NCBI RefSeq assembly: GCF_003055625.1
Contig: NZ_CP028811.1
Location: 1,984,001 to 2,048,000, forward strand
DNA from: Flavobacterium magnum
Lineage (GTDB): Bacteria; Bacteroidota; Bacteroidia; Flavobacteriales; Flavobacteriaceae
DNA length: 64,000 bases
Direction of reading: 5' to 3'
Shown here piece by piece: positions 17,741 to 26,882 of the stretch. The notes under the pieces are model-generated. The model searched no databases, was not told the DNA's origin, and saw nothing but the letters and a program-made list of their open reading frames with translations. How positions within the stretch are numbered: position 1 is the stretch's first letter; each line of letters opens with the position of its first letter. Made by a program: the position numbers and the translations under genes.

Positions 17741-18733
17741 ATGCTTTTTTCGCTGATCATACCGGTATACAACCGCCCCGATGAGGTCGAGGAACTGCTC
17801 CACAGCTTATCTGGAACTTCCTATCAATTTGAGTTCGAAGTCGTAATCGTAGAAGATGGCTCGCCAATACCGTGCGAGGCTGTCGTAAATTCGTACCGCA
17901 GTAAGCTCGACATCAGTTACTATTTTAAGCCGAACTCCGGTCCCGGCGACTCGCGCAACTTCGGGATGCGTAAGGCGAGGGGCGATTATTTCCTGATTTT
18001 TGATTCCGACTGCATCATTCCTTCGCAATACCTTGACGAAGTGGCAACAGCGCTCAACCATGGTTACGTCGATTGTTTTGGGGGACCCGATAAAGCGCTC
18101 GATTCATTTTCTGATATCCAGAAAGCGATTAATTTTGGGATGACTTCGTTTCTGACGACGGGCGGAATCCGCGGCGGATCGGAAAGCACAGGAAAATTCC
18201 AGCCAAGGAGCTTTAATATGGGCCTGTCGAAACAAGCATTTAAGGCTTCCGGCGGGTTCGGGAACATCCACCCCGGCGAAGATCCGGACCTGTCCATAAG
18301 GCTTTGGAAACTGGGTTTCGAGACCTGTTTGTTCCCTAAGGCATTCGTATACCACAAACGCCGCATCGACTGGTCAAAATTCTACAGGCAGGTAAACAAA
18401 TTCGGTAAGGCACGGCCGATACTCAACAGCTGGTATCCTGAATACACGAAACTGACTTTCTTTTTCCCGACGCTGTTCCTGTTAGGTTTTGTCTTCTCAG
18501 CAATTATGGCATTGATCGGATGGAACTTCTTTATTTTGTTTTACACACTCTACTTCTTCCTGCTGTTCGTGCTCTCTGCAATCCGGAATAAAAGCGTTCG
18601 AATCGCGCTGTTGTCAATCGTTGCCGTATCGGTACAGTTTTATGGCTATGGCATCGGGTTTCTGCAATCGTTCCTCAAGGTGCAATGCTTAAAAAAAGAC
18701 CCTAAGAAAGTGTTTCCTGAATTATTTTTCTGA
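17741..18733 (+). CDS. Family 2 glycosyltransferase with C-terminal membrane segments
   Basis: 330 residues. The GT-A nucleotide-sugar domain starts with F-S-L-I-I-P-V-Y-N-R. It then shows V-V-I-V-E-D-G-S, G-P-G-D-S-R-N-F-G and the metal-binding D-S-D motif in L-I-F-D-S-D-C (about residue 88), with G-E-D-P-D-L-S as the acceptor-side ED motif near residue 187. Three hydrophobic segments follow from about residue 245 to 310. The enzyme would transfer a sugar at the inner face of the cytoplasmic membrane, for glycan or lipopolysaccharide assembly; the exact sugar cannot be told. coaE follows 2 bp downstream, so the two share an operon. Confidence 0.85.
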   Translation: MLFSLIIPVYNRPDEVEELLHSLSGTSYQFEFEVVIVEDGSPIPCEAVVNSYRSKLDISYYFKPNSGPGDSRNFGMRKARGDYFLIFDSDCIIPSQYLDEVATALNHGYVDCFGGPDKALDSFSDIQKAINFGMTSFLTTGGIRGGSESTGKFQPRSFNMGLSKQAFKASGGFGNIHPGEDPDLSIRLWKLGFETCLFPKAFVYHKRRIDWSKFYRQVNKFGKARPILNSWYPEYTKLTFFFPTLFLLGFVFSAIMALIGWNFFILFYTLYFFLLFVLSAIRNKSVRIALLSIVAVSVQFYGYGIGFLQSFLKVQCLKKDPKKVFPELFF

Positions 18734-18735
18734 GT

Positions 18736-19323
18736 ATGGCAAAGATTATCGGACTTACGGGCGGTATAGGCAGCGGCAAGACTACAGTGGGACGGATGTT
18801 CATGGCGCTTGGCGTCCCGGTGTACATCGCCGATGATGCAGGCAGGAAAGTACTGATGCTGCCGGAGGCTGTTAGTGCGCTGCGGAAGGAATTCGGGGCC
18901 AGCGCGTTTACCGACGGGTTGCCGGACCGGAAGAAGATAGCGCAAATCGTATTCAGCAATCCCGATAAGCTCGCCAGACTCAACAACATCATACATCCTT
19001 TGGTAAAGGAAGACTTTGCCTTATGGCTTGAGGAACACCGGAAGTCCCCGTTCGTGATAAGGGAATCCGCAATACTCTTTGAAAGCGGAAGCCATACCGA
19101 CTGCGACAGGATTATCACGGTTACCGCGCCATTAGAGGACCGGATTTTGAGGGTCATGGCACGCGACAATACAGACCGTGAATCGATACTGGCGCGCATC
19201 AATGCGCAATGGAGCGATGCGGAGCGCGCAGCAAAAAGCCATTACGTCATTGACAATGTGGATATGGAAAACACCCGGAAGCAGGCGGTTGCAATCTACG
19301 AATCTTTGATAAATTCAATGTAG
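18736..19323 (+). CDS. coaE: Dephospho-CoA kinase
   Basis: 195 residues, normal for the family. The P-loop G-L-T-G-G-I-G-S-G-K-T-T sits at residues 6-17. D-A-D-like D-D-A-G-R near 33-37, H-P-L-V in N-N-I-I-H-P-L-V, and the lid R-D-N-T-D-R-E motif are also visible. The enzyme phosphorylates the 3' hydroxyl of dephospho-CoA in the last step of coenzyme A synthesis. It is co-transcribed with the glycosyltransferase gene, an unrelated function, and precedes rprX by 68 bp. Confidence 0.95.
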   Translation: MAKIIGLTGGIGSGKTTVGRMFMALGVPVYIADDAGRKVLMLPEAVSALRKEFGASAFTDGLPDRKKIAQIVFSNPDKLARLNNIIHPLVKEDFALWLEEHRKSPFVIRESAILFESGSHTDCDRIITVTAPLEDRILRVMARDNTDRESILARINAQWSDAERAAKSHYVIDNVDMENTRKQAVAIYESLINSM

Positions 19324-19391
19324 GCAGGCAGATGTTAATCTTTGGTTAATGTATTATTCGAACATATGTTAAAATGTTAATTTTGTAATTA

Positions 19392-20972
19392 ATGAATAAG
19401 ACATTATTTCGATTACTTGTTTTTTTAATGAGCCTTTCTTTGATTGGCATTATTTTAGTCCAGCTTTACCTGATCAATACATCATTAAAAAATAACGAGG
19501 AGCAATTCAAATACCATGTCAAGCAGGTCATCGGGAGCGTCTCCGAAAAGCTGAAACAGAGGGAATTATACACCTTCCTGAACGAATACAACAAGCTCAA
19601 GGACAGTATTGGCAAAGACCCCAAACAGAGCGAACTGCTGAACTTTATCCTGGTCCAGAACAACAGGATGACCAATGAAACCGTTATCTATTCCAATAGC
19701 ATCATTGCTGATGATTACGGCATTTCGTTCTTTGATAAGAAGAAAGATTCGATCGTAAAGGCGAACAATTTTATTTCGCGGCGGAAGACTGAGATCTTTT
19801 CCGGCAACGCGATTGACAAATCATCGATGCAGCACAATGTCGCGCCGGATATGACCATACAGAAATCAGGTACGATTGAATTGCTCGATAAAGTGCAGTT
19901 TGACATTTCCTTCCGCGATATTGCAGAGACCAAGGCGATCACCGACCGGATTTCAGTCGAGGAGCTTCAGAAACTGCTCGGGCAGGAACTCAGGCAGGCA
20001 GACGTAATCACACCGTTTGAATTCGCGGTATACGGCAACGGGTTGGCGACGAAAATTAAATCGGATAAGTTCAAGGTCAATAAAGACGCTACGTTCAAGA
20101 CCAAGATACTCACTGACAACGAGGGGGAAAGCAAATACGAGCTGTTGGTGACGTTCCCCGAGAAGAAAAAATTCCTGTTCTCGGAACTGATCAATATCAC
20201 GATCCTGTCGATTATTTTTACGCTGGTCATCATCATCGCCTACAGCAGCGCGCTGAACCAGCTGATCAAGCAGCGGCAGATTTCCGAAATTAAGACGGAT
20301 TTCATCAACAACATGACGCATGAGTTCAAGACCCCGATTGCAACGATTAATCTGGCCCTGGACGCAATCAGGAACCCTAAGGTGCGTGACGACCAGGAAA
20401 AGATGGATCGTTACCACCAGATGATACGCGACGAGAATAAGAGGATGCATGCGCAGGTTGAAAACGTACTCAGGATCTCAAAACTGGAGAAGCGTGAACT
20501 TGAAATCACGAAAGAATCGACCGACATCCATGAGATTATCGAAGATGCGGCGGAACACGTACACCTCATTATTGAAGACCGCGGCGGCGTGATTACACAA
20601 CATCTGGACGCAAAGAGGACCACAGTACTGCTCAACGACGTCCACTTTACGAACGTCATCGTGAATATCCTGGATAATGCGATCAAGTATTCACCCGAAT
20701 CGCCGGTAATCGACGTATATACTGAAAACGTCAAGGATTTCGTTATCATTAAGATTAAGGACCATGGCGCGGGTATGAGTAAAGCGGCCCAAAAAAGGAT
20801 TTTCGAGAAATTCTACCGCGAGCATACCGGTGACATCCACAACGTGAAAGGCCACGGATTAGGCCTGGCTTACGTCAAGCGTATTGTCGACGATCACAAC
20901 GGACAGATTGCAGTAGAAAGTGAAAAAGGAAAAGGTAGTACCTTCATCATAAAATTACCATTAATAAATTGA
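19392..20972 (+). CDS. rprX: Membrane sensor histidine kinase, RprX type
   Basis: 526 residues. Transmembrane helices at about residues 8-29 and 265-288 enclose a periplasmic sensor of about 235 residues with no known fold. HisKA follows with the H-box N-N-M-T-H-E-F-K-T-P-I (His310), then the N-box D-N-A-I-K-Y, D-H-G-A-G-M, F-E-K-F-Y-R and G-H-G-L-G-L-A. The partner regulator starts 3 bp after the stop. By length, order and sequence type the pair matches RprX/RprY of Bacteroides and flavobacteria. The signal is unknown here. Confidence 0.88.
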   Translation: MNKTLFRLLVFLMSLSLIGIILVQLYLINTSLKNNEEQFKYHVKQVIGSVSEKLKQRELYTFLNEYNKLKDSIGKDPKQSELLNFILVQNNRMTNETVIYSNSIIADDYGISFFDKKKDSIVKANNFISRRKTEIFSGNAIDKSSMQHNVAPDMTIQKSGTIELLDKVQFDISFRDIAETKAITDRISVEELQKLLGQELRQADVITPFEFAVYGNGLATKIKSDKFKVNKDATFKTKILTDNEGESKYELLVTFPEKKKFLFSELINITILSIIFTLVIIIAYSSALNQLIKQRQISEIKTDFINNMTHEFKTPIATINLALDAIRNPKVRDDQEKMDRYHQMIRDENKRMHAQVENVLRISKLEKRELEITKESTDIHEIIEDAAEHVHLIIEDRGGVITQHLDAKRTTVLLNDVHFTNVIVNILDNAIKYSPESPVIDVYTENVKDFVIIKIKDHGAGMSKAAQKRIFEKFYREHTGDIHNVKGHGLGLAYVKRIVDDHNGQIAVESEKGKGSTFIIKLPLIN

Positions 20973-20975
20973 AAT

Positions 20976-21707
20976 ATGGAAACAGAAAACAAAAAAATCC
21001 TTTTGGTAGAAGACGATCCGAACTTCGGGTCTATACTGAAAGACTATTTAATCCTGAACGACTTCCAGGTCACACTGGCTAAAAACGGGATGGAAGGCTT
21101 TGAGAAATTCAAGAAAGAGCCTTTCGACCTTTGTATCCTCGATGTGATGATGCCTTATAAAGACGGTTATACTTTAGCAAAAGAAATCCGCGAGAAAAAT
21201 AAGGACATTCCGATTATATTCCTCACCGCCAAATCGATGAAGGAAGATGTTCTCAAAGGGTACAAAGTAGGGGCAGATGACTATCTGAACAAGCCGTTCG
21301 ACTCCGAGGTGCTGCTGATGAAAATCAAGGCGATCCTGCAAAGACAGGCAACCGAGGTCAAGACAGATGTCGCAAAGTTCGAGTTTGAAATCGGTGACTT
21401 CCACCTGAATTCAAAATTGAGGTTCCTGACTTACAAAAAAGAAGAGCCCGTCAAGTTATCGCCTAAGGAAAACGAATTGCTTAAGATGCTTGCCGTGTAT
21501 GAAAACGACCTGATGCCCAGGGAGCTCGCACTGACAAAAATCTGGAGGGATGACAATTATTTTACCTCAAGGAGTATGGACGTATACATCGCCAAACTCA
21601 GGAAGTACCTAAAACCCGACGAAAACGTGGAGATCCTGAACATCCACGGCGAAGGTTTCAGGCTCGTGGTAAAGAATAAGCCAAAGGCCGCCGCTACGGC
21701 AGAATAA
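20976..21707 (+). CDS. rprY: OmpR-family response regulator, RprY type
   Basis: 243 residues. The receiver domain has the acidic pocket E12-D13-D14, phospho-acceptor D56 (L-D-V-M-M-P), T/S in F-L-T-A-K and K in N-K-P-F. A winged-helix OmpR/PhoB DNA-binding domain covers about residues 130-232 (K-L-S-P-K-E-N-E-L-L, S-R-S-M-D-V-Y-I-A-K-L-R-K-Y-L, G-E-G-F-R-L-V). It is coupled to the kinase gene by a 3-bp gap. A terminator with a GAAA tetraloop ends the operon. Confidence 0.92.
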   Translation: METENKKILLVEDDPNFGSILKDYLILNDFQVTLAKNGMEGFEKFKKEPFDLCILDVMMPYKDGYTLAKEIREKNKDIPIIFLTAKSMKEDVLKGYKVGADDYLNKPFDSEVLLMKIKAILQRQATEVKTDVAKFEFEIGDFHLNSKLRFLTYKKEEPVKLSPKENELLKMLAVYENDLMPRELALTKIWRDDNYFTSRSMDVYIAKLRKYLKPDENVEILNIHGEGFRLVVKNKPKAAATAE

Positions 21708-21713
21708 TACAGG

Positions 21714-21745
21714 AAGCTCCGGGAAACCGGGGCTTTTTTATTTTA
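21714..21745 (+). terminator. Terminator of the rprX-rprY operon
   Basis: Nine-pair stem AAGCTCCGG / CCGGGGCTT (one G-T pair) closing a GAAA tetraloop (21714-21735), followed by TTTTATTTT. Confidence 0.85.
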
Positions 21746-21847
21746 AGGAGCTTTTTCCGGCTATCCGTTACAATCTTTTACTACCACTTTCAGGCGTCAC
21801 GTCGCTTGCCGCGACAGTAAAAGGATTTCCACTGCTATCCGGGCTAG
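21746..21847 (+). repeat. Dispersed intergenic hairpin repeat, copy 1
   Basis: Arms GGCTATCCG...(21760-21767) and CACTGCTATCCGGGCTA (21830-21847) match those of the copies at 42534-42622 and, inverted, 39013-39081. The core stem is CTTTTACT (21775-21782) with AGTAAAAG (21816-21823), and an inner hairpin is GTCGC (21801-21805) with GCGAC (21811-21815). It lies between the 3' ends of two convergent genes. Confidence 0.75.
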
Positions 21848-21850
21848 GGG

Positions 21851-22597
21851 TTACCGTTTCAATTCCAGTTCCAGTGCAAAACAGGATTTGCCTTCGCGCG
21901 AAATCGAAAATATCGGGTTCTTGTCGGTTTTCATTTCCTCAATGCACACTTCCTCGCCAAGCATCAGTTCTTTCATGAAATTCATTTCAAAAGCATTGAC
22001 CTGACTATCCAGCAGGATATGCGGATCGAGCGTGTCCAGGCACCATTCGAGGTATTTGACATTATTTACGTGGTTCACGATATCAAGATCAGAAACCACG
22101 ACCTTATGCTTTCTGACCGCCTTCACCGATTCGAAGAACATAATTTTCGAAACCCGTTGCGTCGTCGCAAAAACATCAGTGTATTTATGGTAATGTTCGT
22201 GCGGCAGTGCCAGGGCTTCCGGACGCCGGATCCGGGTGTTGAAAACCGCCCAGTAGGTCTCGCAGCCCACCAGTTTTTCACCCGTTTCACCATAAACTTC
22301 CAGGGCACGCACCGATCTCGAATTTTCAAGCGATACAATCCAGGTTTTTACCGTTACGGTTTCCTTCCACTTGGGGAGCCTCAGCACTTCGACACGCATC
22401 CGGCTCAACACCCAGGCTTGTGAAAACTGCTGCATTTCCGAAAAGCTGATGCCTCCTTTCTCTGCATGGTACGCCGCGGTGAGCTGCAGGATATTGCACA
22501 GATCGGTGTATTTCATAAGGCCGTTCGGAGCACACTGTGAAAAGTTGACATCCCAACGGTGCTCATATATCGAGGAGAAATCTTCAGCTATCGGCAT
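21851..22597 (-). CDS. Acyl-ACP thioesterase family protein
   Basis: 248 residues made of two hot-dog domains, as in acyl-ACP thioesterases. Domain one has Y-E-H-R-W-D-V-N-F-S-Q-C-A-P-N-G and W-V-L-S-R-M-R-V-E-V. Domain two has D-L-D-I-V-N-H-V-N-N-V-K-Y-L-E-W, containing the N-x-H-V-N-N catalytic Asn/His segment. The family releases fatty acids from acyl carrier protein in the cytosol; in Bacteroidetes the physiological product is usually not known. It follows miaA by 40 bp on the same strand and its stop is 3 bp from the intergenic repeat. Confidence 0.85.
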   Translation of the reverse strand: MPIAEDFSSIYEHRWDVNFSQCAPNGLMKYTDLCNILQLTAAYHAEKGGISFSEMQQFSQAWVLSRMRVEVLRLPKWKETVTVKTWIVSLENSRSVRALEVYGETGEKLVGCETYWAVFNTRIRRPEALALPHEHYHKYTDVFATTQRVSKIMFFESVKAVRKHKVVVSDLDIVNHVNNVKYLEWCLDTLDPHILLDSQVNAFEMNFMKELMLGEEVCIEEMKTDKNPIFSISREGKSCFALELELKR

Positions 22598-22637
22598 GTG
22601 GCAGGTACGGTTTAAAATTTGGGTTTGGTAAACGGAT

Positions 22638-23552
22638 TCAAATATGAAGTGTCAATTGCCCTTCAATATACGCAATTATTTCGGCCGGATCAGTGTTGTA
22701 GTCGAACCATTTTGTGTCTGCACTCCGCCGAAACCACGTCAATTGGCGTTTGGCAAAACGCCGGGTGTTTTTCTTGATTTCGGAAACCGCAAAATCCAGT
22801 TCGGTTTTTCCCTCAAAAAAGTCGAACAATTCCCGATAACCTACTGTCTGCAATGCGTTCAGGTTCCTTTGCGGATACAGCCGCTCCGCTTCAGCCAGCA
22901 GGCCCTGCTGCATCATGATGTCGACCCTGCGGTTGATGCGGTCGTAAATCACTTCCCTGTCGGCATCCAGTCCGATCAGGATCTTATTGAAAGTCCGCTG
23001 CGTGCTTTTTCGCCTTAAGAAATGGGAGTAGGGCGTACCCGTCCCGATGCATACTTCCAATGCGCGCATCATGCGCTGTGGATTTCCTTTGTCCACCGTC
23101 AGAAAATAGTCCGGGTCGAGCGCCAGCAATTGCTCCTGCAGGAAAGCCATTCCCAGTTCATTGTATTTTGTTGCAAGTGCGTTCCTGATTTCGGGATCAA
23201 TCTCCGGAAAATCATCAAAGCCATTCAGTACAGCGTCCACATACAATCCTGAACCGCCCGTCATCACCGCCACATCACTTTTTCGAAGCAACTCATCAAG
23301 TGTGGCGATGGCTTCTTTTTCGAAATCACCCACCGTGTATGCGTCAAAAATCGATTTGTTGTGGATAAAATGGTGCGTCACCGATTGGAGTTCGGCCTCG
23401 CTCGGAACGGCGGTCCCGATGCGCATCTCCTTAAAAAACTGCCGCGAATCGCAGGAAAGGATCTCACAGCTGAAATGCTTCGCCACCTCGATTGACATCG
23501 CAGTCTTGCCTATTGCCGTGGGCCCTACAATGGTGATCAGCGACTTCGCCAT
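22638..23552 (-). CDS. miaA: tRNA dimethylallyltransferase
   Basis: 304 residues, normal length. The P-loop is G-P-T-A-I-G-K-T (residues 10-17). D-S-R-Q-F near 35-39, G-G-S-G-L-Y near 99-104, and the R-R-F-A-K-R-Q-L-T-W-F-R-R motif at the C-terminus are also visible. The enzyme adds a dimethylallyl group to A37 of tRNAs that read UNN codons. The hydroxylase that acts later in the same pathway (miaE) is also in this window, 27 kb away. The gene starts 3 bp after the exonuclease gene and is likely co-transcribed with it. Confidence 0.95.
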   Translation of the reverse strand: MAKSLITIVGPTAIGKTAMSIEVAKHFSCEILSCDSRQFFKEMRIGTAVPSEAELQSVTHHFIHNKSIFDAYTVGDFEKEAIATLDELLRKSDVAVMTGGSGLYVDAVLNGFDDFPEIDPEIRNALATKYNELGMAFLQEQLLALDPDYFLTVDKGNPQRMMRALEVCIGTGTPYSHFLRRKSTQRTFNKILIGLDADREVIYDRINRRVDIMMQQGLLAEAERLYPQRNLNALQTVGYRELFDFFEGKTELDFAVSEIKKNTRRFAKRQLTWFRRSADTKWFDYNTDPAEIIAYIEGQLTLHI

Positions 23553-23555
23553 GAC

Positions 23556-24917
23556 CTAAAAATGGACGATTTTAAGATGGCGCGTGCGCTGGATGTGCTT
23601 CTGGATGATGTGTGCCGTGTCGCGGTTATTCGGCATGGAAACGAGTATATTCTTGAGAATGCTGATGTTATTGATCTGGTAATTGAGGTCATAAAACGCA
23701 AATCCTTTATAAACGCCATCTTCAATCAGGACTGCACTGCGTTCGTTGACTGTGCGCCCGCGATCGATTATCATCATGCTTTTTTCCGCGAAAAGGGTAT
23801 GGTCTATAAAAGATTGCACGCGCGCATTGTATGCTTCCACCGGCACTTTACCGATACAAGCGCCGTCGCATTCGCTGATCTTATACTGAAAACACTCAGC
23901 ATCCGTCTGGTACAAGCCGTTCAGTTTCTGGCACATTTGATATTGCGCGCTGATTCTAAAGAATGCATTGCGTGCTTCCTGCAACGAGGCGAAGGAAATA
24001 ATCTCTTTTTTACGGCGGTCGGTTTTCTGTAATTTCAGGCAGGTATAACCTGAGGCATCCGTTTCAGGATACAACGCCCACGGGAAAATCGTTTTCTTGT
24101 TCGCGCGGTTGTAAACGGGTTTATTCACTTTAATCTCTTCAGATTCCTTGAGCAACGCGATGAGTTCGCTGCCGGTAAGCTCAAAGGTGACTGTAAAGGC
24201 TTCATCCTGGATCTTTTTGCATTTTGCGGTGGTTCCTGTAAAATGCTGGTTCACGCGTTTGCGGATGTTCCTGCTTTTCCCGATGTAGATAATCGTACCA
24301 TCTTCCCGATGGATATAATAAATGCCCGTTTTGGAAGGCAGGCTCTCGACAATGTCATACAACTTCGGTGCGATGCCCCTTACAATTTCAGATTTGACCA
24401 GCGTGGTTAAAATTGTCTTTTCCAGATCTTTGTCCAAAAGCATCTTGAAAAGTTTCACGGTGGCCATCGCATCGCCACTCGCACGATGCCTGTCGGCCAT
24501 TGGAATGCCCAATGCCCGCACGAGCTTGCCCAGGCTATAGGACGGCTGCTCCGGGATGAGCTTCTGAGCCAATTCGACGGTACATAACGTCTGGGCCTCG
24601 AATTGATACCCGAGGCGTCGGAATTCCGTGCGCAGGATCCGGTAATCAAAAGACGCGTTGTGGGCGACAATGATGCAATCCTGTGTAATTTCAATGATGC
24701 GTTTGGCGACTTCGAAAAACTTCGGTGCCGACCGCAGCATGGCATTGTTGATCCCCGTGAGCTTCACCACGAAGGGTTGGATCGGGATTTCGGGATTGAC
24801 CAGGCTGATGAATTGATCAACCACTTCATGCCCGTCGTGGCGATAGATGGCAATTTCAGTGATGCCTTCTTCGTTGTACTGGCCGCCAGTGGTTTCTATG
24901 TCGAGTATTGCGTACAA
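23556..24917 (-). CDS. Fusion of a DnaQ-type 3'-5' exonuclease with a UvrC-like GIY-YIG nuclease
   Basis: 453 residues. Residues 1-165 form a DEDDh exonuclease: D-I-E-T-T-G-G (D6, E8), H-N-A-S-F-D-Y (Asp near 108) and H-R-A-S-G-D-A (His and Asp near 145-149). Residues about 195-275 form a GIY-YIG domain: T-G-I-Y-Y-I-H, I-I-Y-I-G-K-S-R-N-I-R-K-R, and E near G-S-E-L-I-A-L-L-K-E-S-E. The C-terminal 170 residues resemble the UvrC/Cho region with Cys residues (C-E-C-D-G-A-C-like I-S-E-C-D-G-A-C-I-G). The architecture is known in Bacteroidetes and other bacteria and suggests a DNA-repair role (inference). The start is a TTG codon at 24917; no in-frame ATG fits better. Confidence 0.85.
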   Translation of the reverse strand: MYAILDIETTGGQYNEEGITEIAIYRHDGHEVVDQFISLVNPEIPIQPFVVKLTGINNAMLRSAPKFFEVAKRIIEITQDCIIVAHNASFDYRILRTEFRRLGYQFEAQTLCTVELAQKLIPEQPSYSLGKLVRALGIPMADRHRASGDAMATVKLFKMLLDKDLEKTILTTLVKSEIVRGIAPKLYDIVESLPSKTGIYYIHREDGTIIYIGKSRNIRKRVNQHFTGTTAKCKKIQDEAFTVTFELTGSELIALLKESEEIKVNKPVYNRANKKTIFPWALYPETDASGYTCLKLQKTDRRKKEIISFASLQEARNAFFRISAQYQMCQKLNGLYQTDAECFQYKISECDGACIGKVPVEAYNARVQSFIDHTLFAEKSMMIIDRGRTVNERSAVLIEDGVYKGFAFYDLNYQINNISILKNILVSMPNNRDTAHIIQKHIQRTRHLKIVHF

Positions 24918-24964
24918 ATTTTGTATTAAAATGTAAATGAGGCGAGGTAAGCGACGCGCTCTGG

Positions 24965-25624
24965 TTATCGCCCACCAAAGATACTACTTCCAATCCGAAC
25001 CATCGTGCTGCCACATTCGATTGCTGTCTGATAATCACCGGACATGCCCATGGACAGTATATTCAGCCGGCAGTTCTCCGCGTCAAGCGGTCGGAAATGA
25101 TCGAACAATGATTTTAAAAACAGAAATTCCTTGCGGATCTGCGCCGGGTTGTCGGTAAAAGTCGCCATGCCCATCAGGCCGGTGATTCGTATCGAGCGAA
25201 GTGACTTCAGCGTTTCTGACGTGAGTAACTCGGCCAGTTCCTTTTCGTTAAGTCCGAATTTCGTTTCCTCTTCAGCGATGTGTACCTGCAGCAGGCAATC
25301 GATAATGCGGTTGTTTTTTTTTGCCTGTTTGTTGATTTCTTCCAACAATTTCAGGCTGTCCACACCGTGGATCAGTGCAACGAAAGGTGCCATGAACTTC
25401 ACCTTATTCGTCTGCACATGGCCGATCATGTGCCATTCGATATCCTTCGGCATGGCCTCATACTTTTCGGCCATTTCCTGGATTTTGTTCTCTCCGAAAA
25501 TGCGCTGCCCGGCGTCATAGGCCTCCATCAAGTCCGATACAGGTTTCGTTTTGGAAACGGCAACCAGCGTGACATGGGATGGCAAGCCGGTTTTTATGGC
25601 GTTGAGATTGTCGGCAATTCGCAT
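24965..25624 (-). CDS. YggS/PROSC-type pyridoxal phosphate homeostasis protein
   Basis: 219 residues, typical for the family. It has a single alanine-racemase-like TIM barrel; the PLP lysine is in L-V-A-V-S-K-T-K-P (about residue 27). H-M-I-G-H-V-Q-T-N-K, G-L-M-G-M-A and L-S-M-G-M-S-G-D-Y are also visible, the last binding the phosphate of PLP. These proteins buffer free PLP and affect amino-acid pools; they have no strong catalytic activity. The gene lies 22 bp after the DUF1015 gene in a long minus-strand run. Confidence 0.92.
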   Translation of the reverse strand: MRIADNLNAIKTGLPSHVTLVAVSKTKPVSDLMEAYDAGQRIFGENKIQEMAEKYEAMPKDIEWHMIGHVQTNKVKFMAPFVALIHGVDSLKLLEEINKQAKKNNRIIDCLLQVHIAEEETKFGLNEKELAELLTSETLKSLRSIRITGLMGMATFTDNPAQIRKEFLFLKSLFDHFRPLDAENCRLNILSMGMSGDYQTAIECGSTMVRIGSSIFGGR

Positions 25625-25646
25625 TGTTATGGTTTTAGGAGTGATG

Positions 25647-26864
25647 TCAAATTTCGTACACGACCAATCCGCTGCGGAATTTGGGTTCGATGTAAGTGCT
25701 TTTTGGAGGCATGATCAGGCTGTTGTCTGCCAATGCCTTTATTTCTGAAATTTCGGTTGGAAAAAGCATGAATCCCACCTCAAAATCGCCTTCGTCGACG
25801 ACTTCCTTTATCGTAGTGATGGATTGGTTTCCGGGAATGTAATCGATGCGTTCGTCGTTTCGAAGGTCTGTAATCCCTAAAATCGGCTGCAAGACTTTAT
25901 CATACAGGATTTGCGCGTCGAGTCGGTCAGCGATTGAACTGAAACTATTCCCATCCTTGAGCTGCAGGCAATAAAATTCGCCTTGGAGGTACATCCCGAA
26001 CTGGAACTTCTTTTCCGGTTTCCATAGTGCCTGTTCCTTGTTTTTTACCCAGAAATCATGGCTTAAGGCTGTGAGGAAGTCGGCTTTTGACAGTCCGTTG
26101 AGGTCACGGATGATGCGGTTGTATTCGTAAATCCTGACATTGCTTTCGGCAATCAGGAAACTCATAAAGTAATTCAGGTGGTCGTTTCCGGTGCTTTTAT
26201 CTTCCTCGTACAGCAATTCCGCCGAAGCAGAGCGGTGGTGCCCATCGGCGATATATACATCCCCGACAGCGTCAAACTGGTTTTTCAGGAAAGCCAACTC
26301 GTCGTCCGAATCAATTTTCCAAAGCGTGTGCTTTTCTTTTCGGGTCGTTGAAAATTCATATAATGGCGCGGCGGTCCTTTTGACTTCAATCCATTGGTTC
26401 AGTGCGTCGTTGTCCGGGTAGGTAATCAGCACCGGTTCGGTGTTAAAGCCCGTCTGGTGCAGGTAATCCTTAAACAACTCTACGCGGTACTGCAGCGTGT
26501 CTTCATGTTTTTTGATTACATCATTCCGGTAATCCTGTATTGATGTGGCGGCAATAATTCCGATAAAATCCCGTGTTTTGGAATGGATGTGGTACAGGAA
26601 CATCACCGGTTTATCCTCCCTTATCAATATGTCTTCGGCTTTAAAATCCCTGTATTTCTGTGCCACCAGCTTAAACCGTTTTTCCAATCCGGCCTTTTGC
26701 TGGTTTACATAGGCCGGGTTCAGTACGTGCAGGAAAGAAAACGGATTGAAATCCAGCTGTGATGCCAGTTCGGCAGCAGAATACTCCTCATACGAACGCG
26801 ACGTTACCAGGCTGACCTTGTCAGCTGCGGGGCGCACGGCATGAAACGGGATGATTTTGGCCAT
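25647..26864 (-). CDS. DUF1015 family protein
   Basis: 405 residues from the ATG at 26864 (a TTG six bases upstream is also in frame). DUF1015 features seen are I-P-F-H-A-V-R-P near the start, Y-x-D-N-D-A in the middle, I-A-D-G-H-H-R-S-A-S-A (about residue 215) and Y-I-P-G-N-Q near the C-terminus. The ADGHHR motif is the family hallmark. The function is not known; homologues often sit near D-3-phosphoglycerate dehydrogenase and serine aminotransferase genes in Bacteroidetes, but those are not in this window. Cytosolic. Confidence 0.88.
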   Translation of the reverse strand: MAKIIPFHAVRPAADKVSLVTSRSYEEYSAAELASQLDFNPFSFLHVLNPAYVNQQKAGLEKRFKLVAQKYRDFKAEDILIREDKPVMFLYHIHSKTRDFIGIIAATSIQDYRNDVIKKHEDTLQYRVELFKDYLHQTGFNTEPVLITYPDNDALNQWIEVKRTAAPLYEFSTTRKEKHTLWKIDSDDELAFLKNQFDAVGDVYIADGHHRSASAELLYEEDKSTGNDHLNYFMSFLIAESNVRIYEYNRIIRDLNGLSKADFLTALSHDFWVKNKEQALWKPEKKFQFGMYLQGEFYCLQLKDGNSFSSIADRLDAQILYDKVLQPILGITDLRNDERIDYIPGNQSITTIKEVVDEGDFEVGFMLFPTEISEIKALADNSLIMPPKSTYIEPKFRSGLVVYEI

Positions 26865-26882
26865 CGGCAAATGGATAAATAG

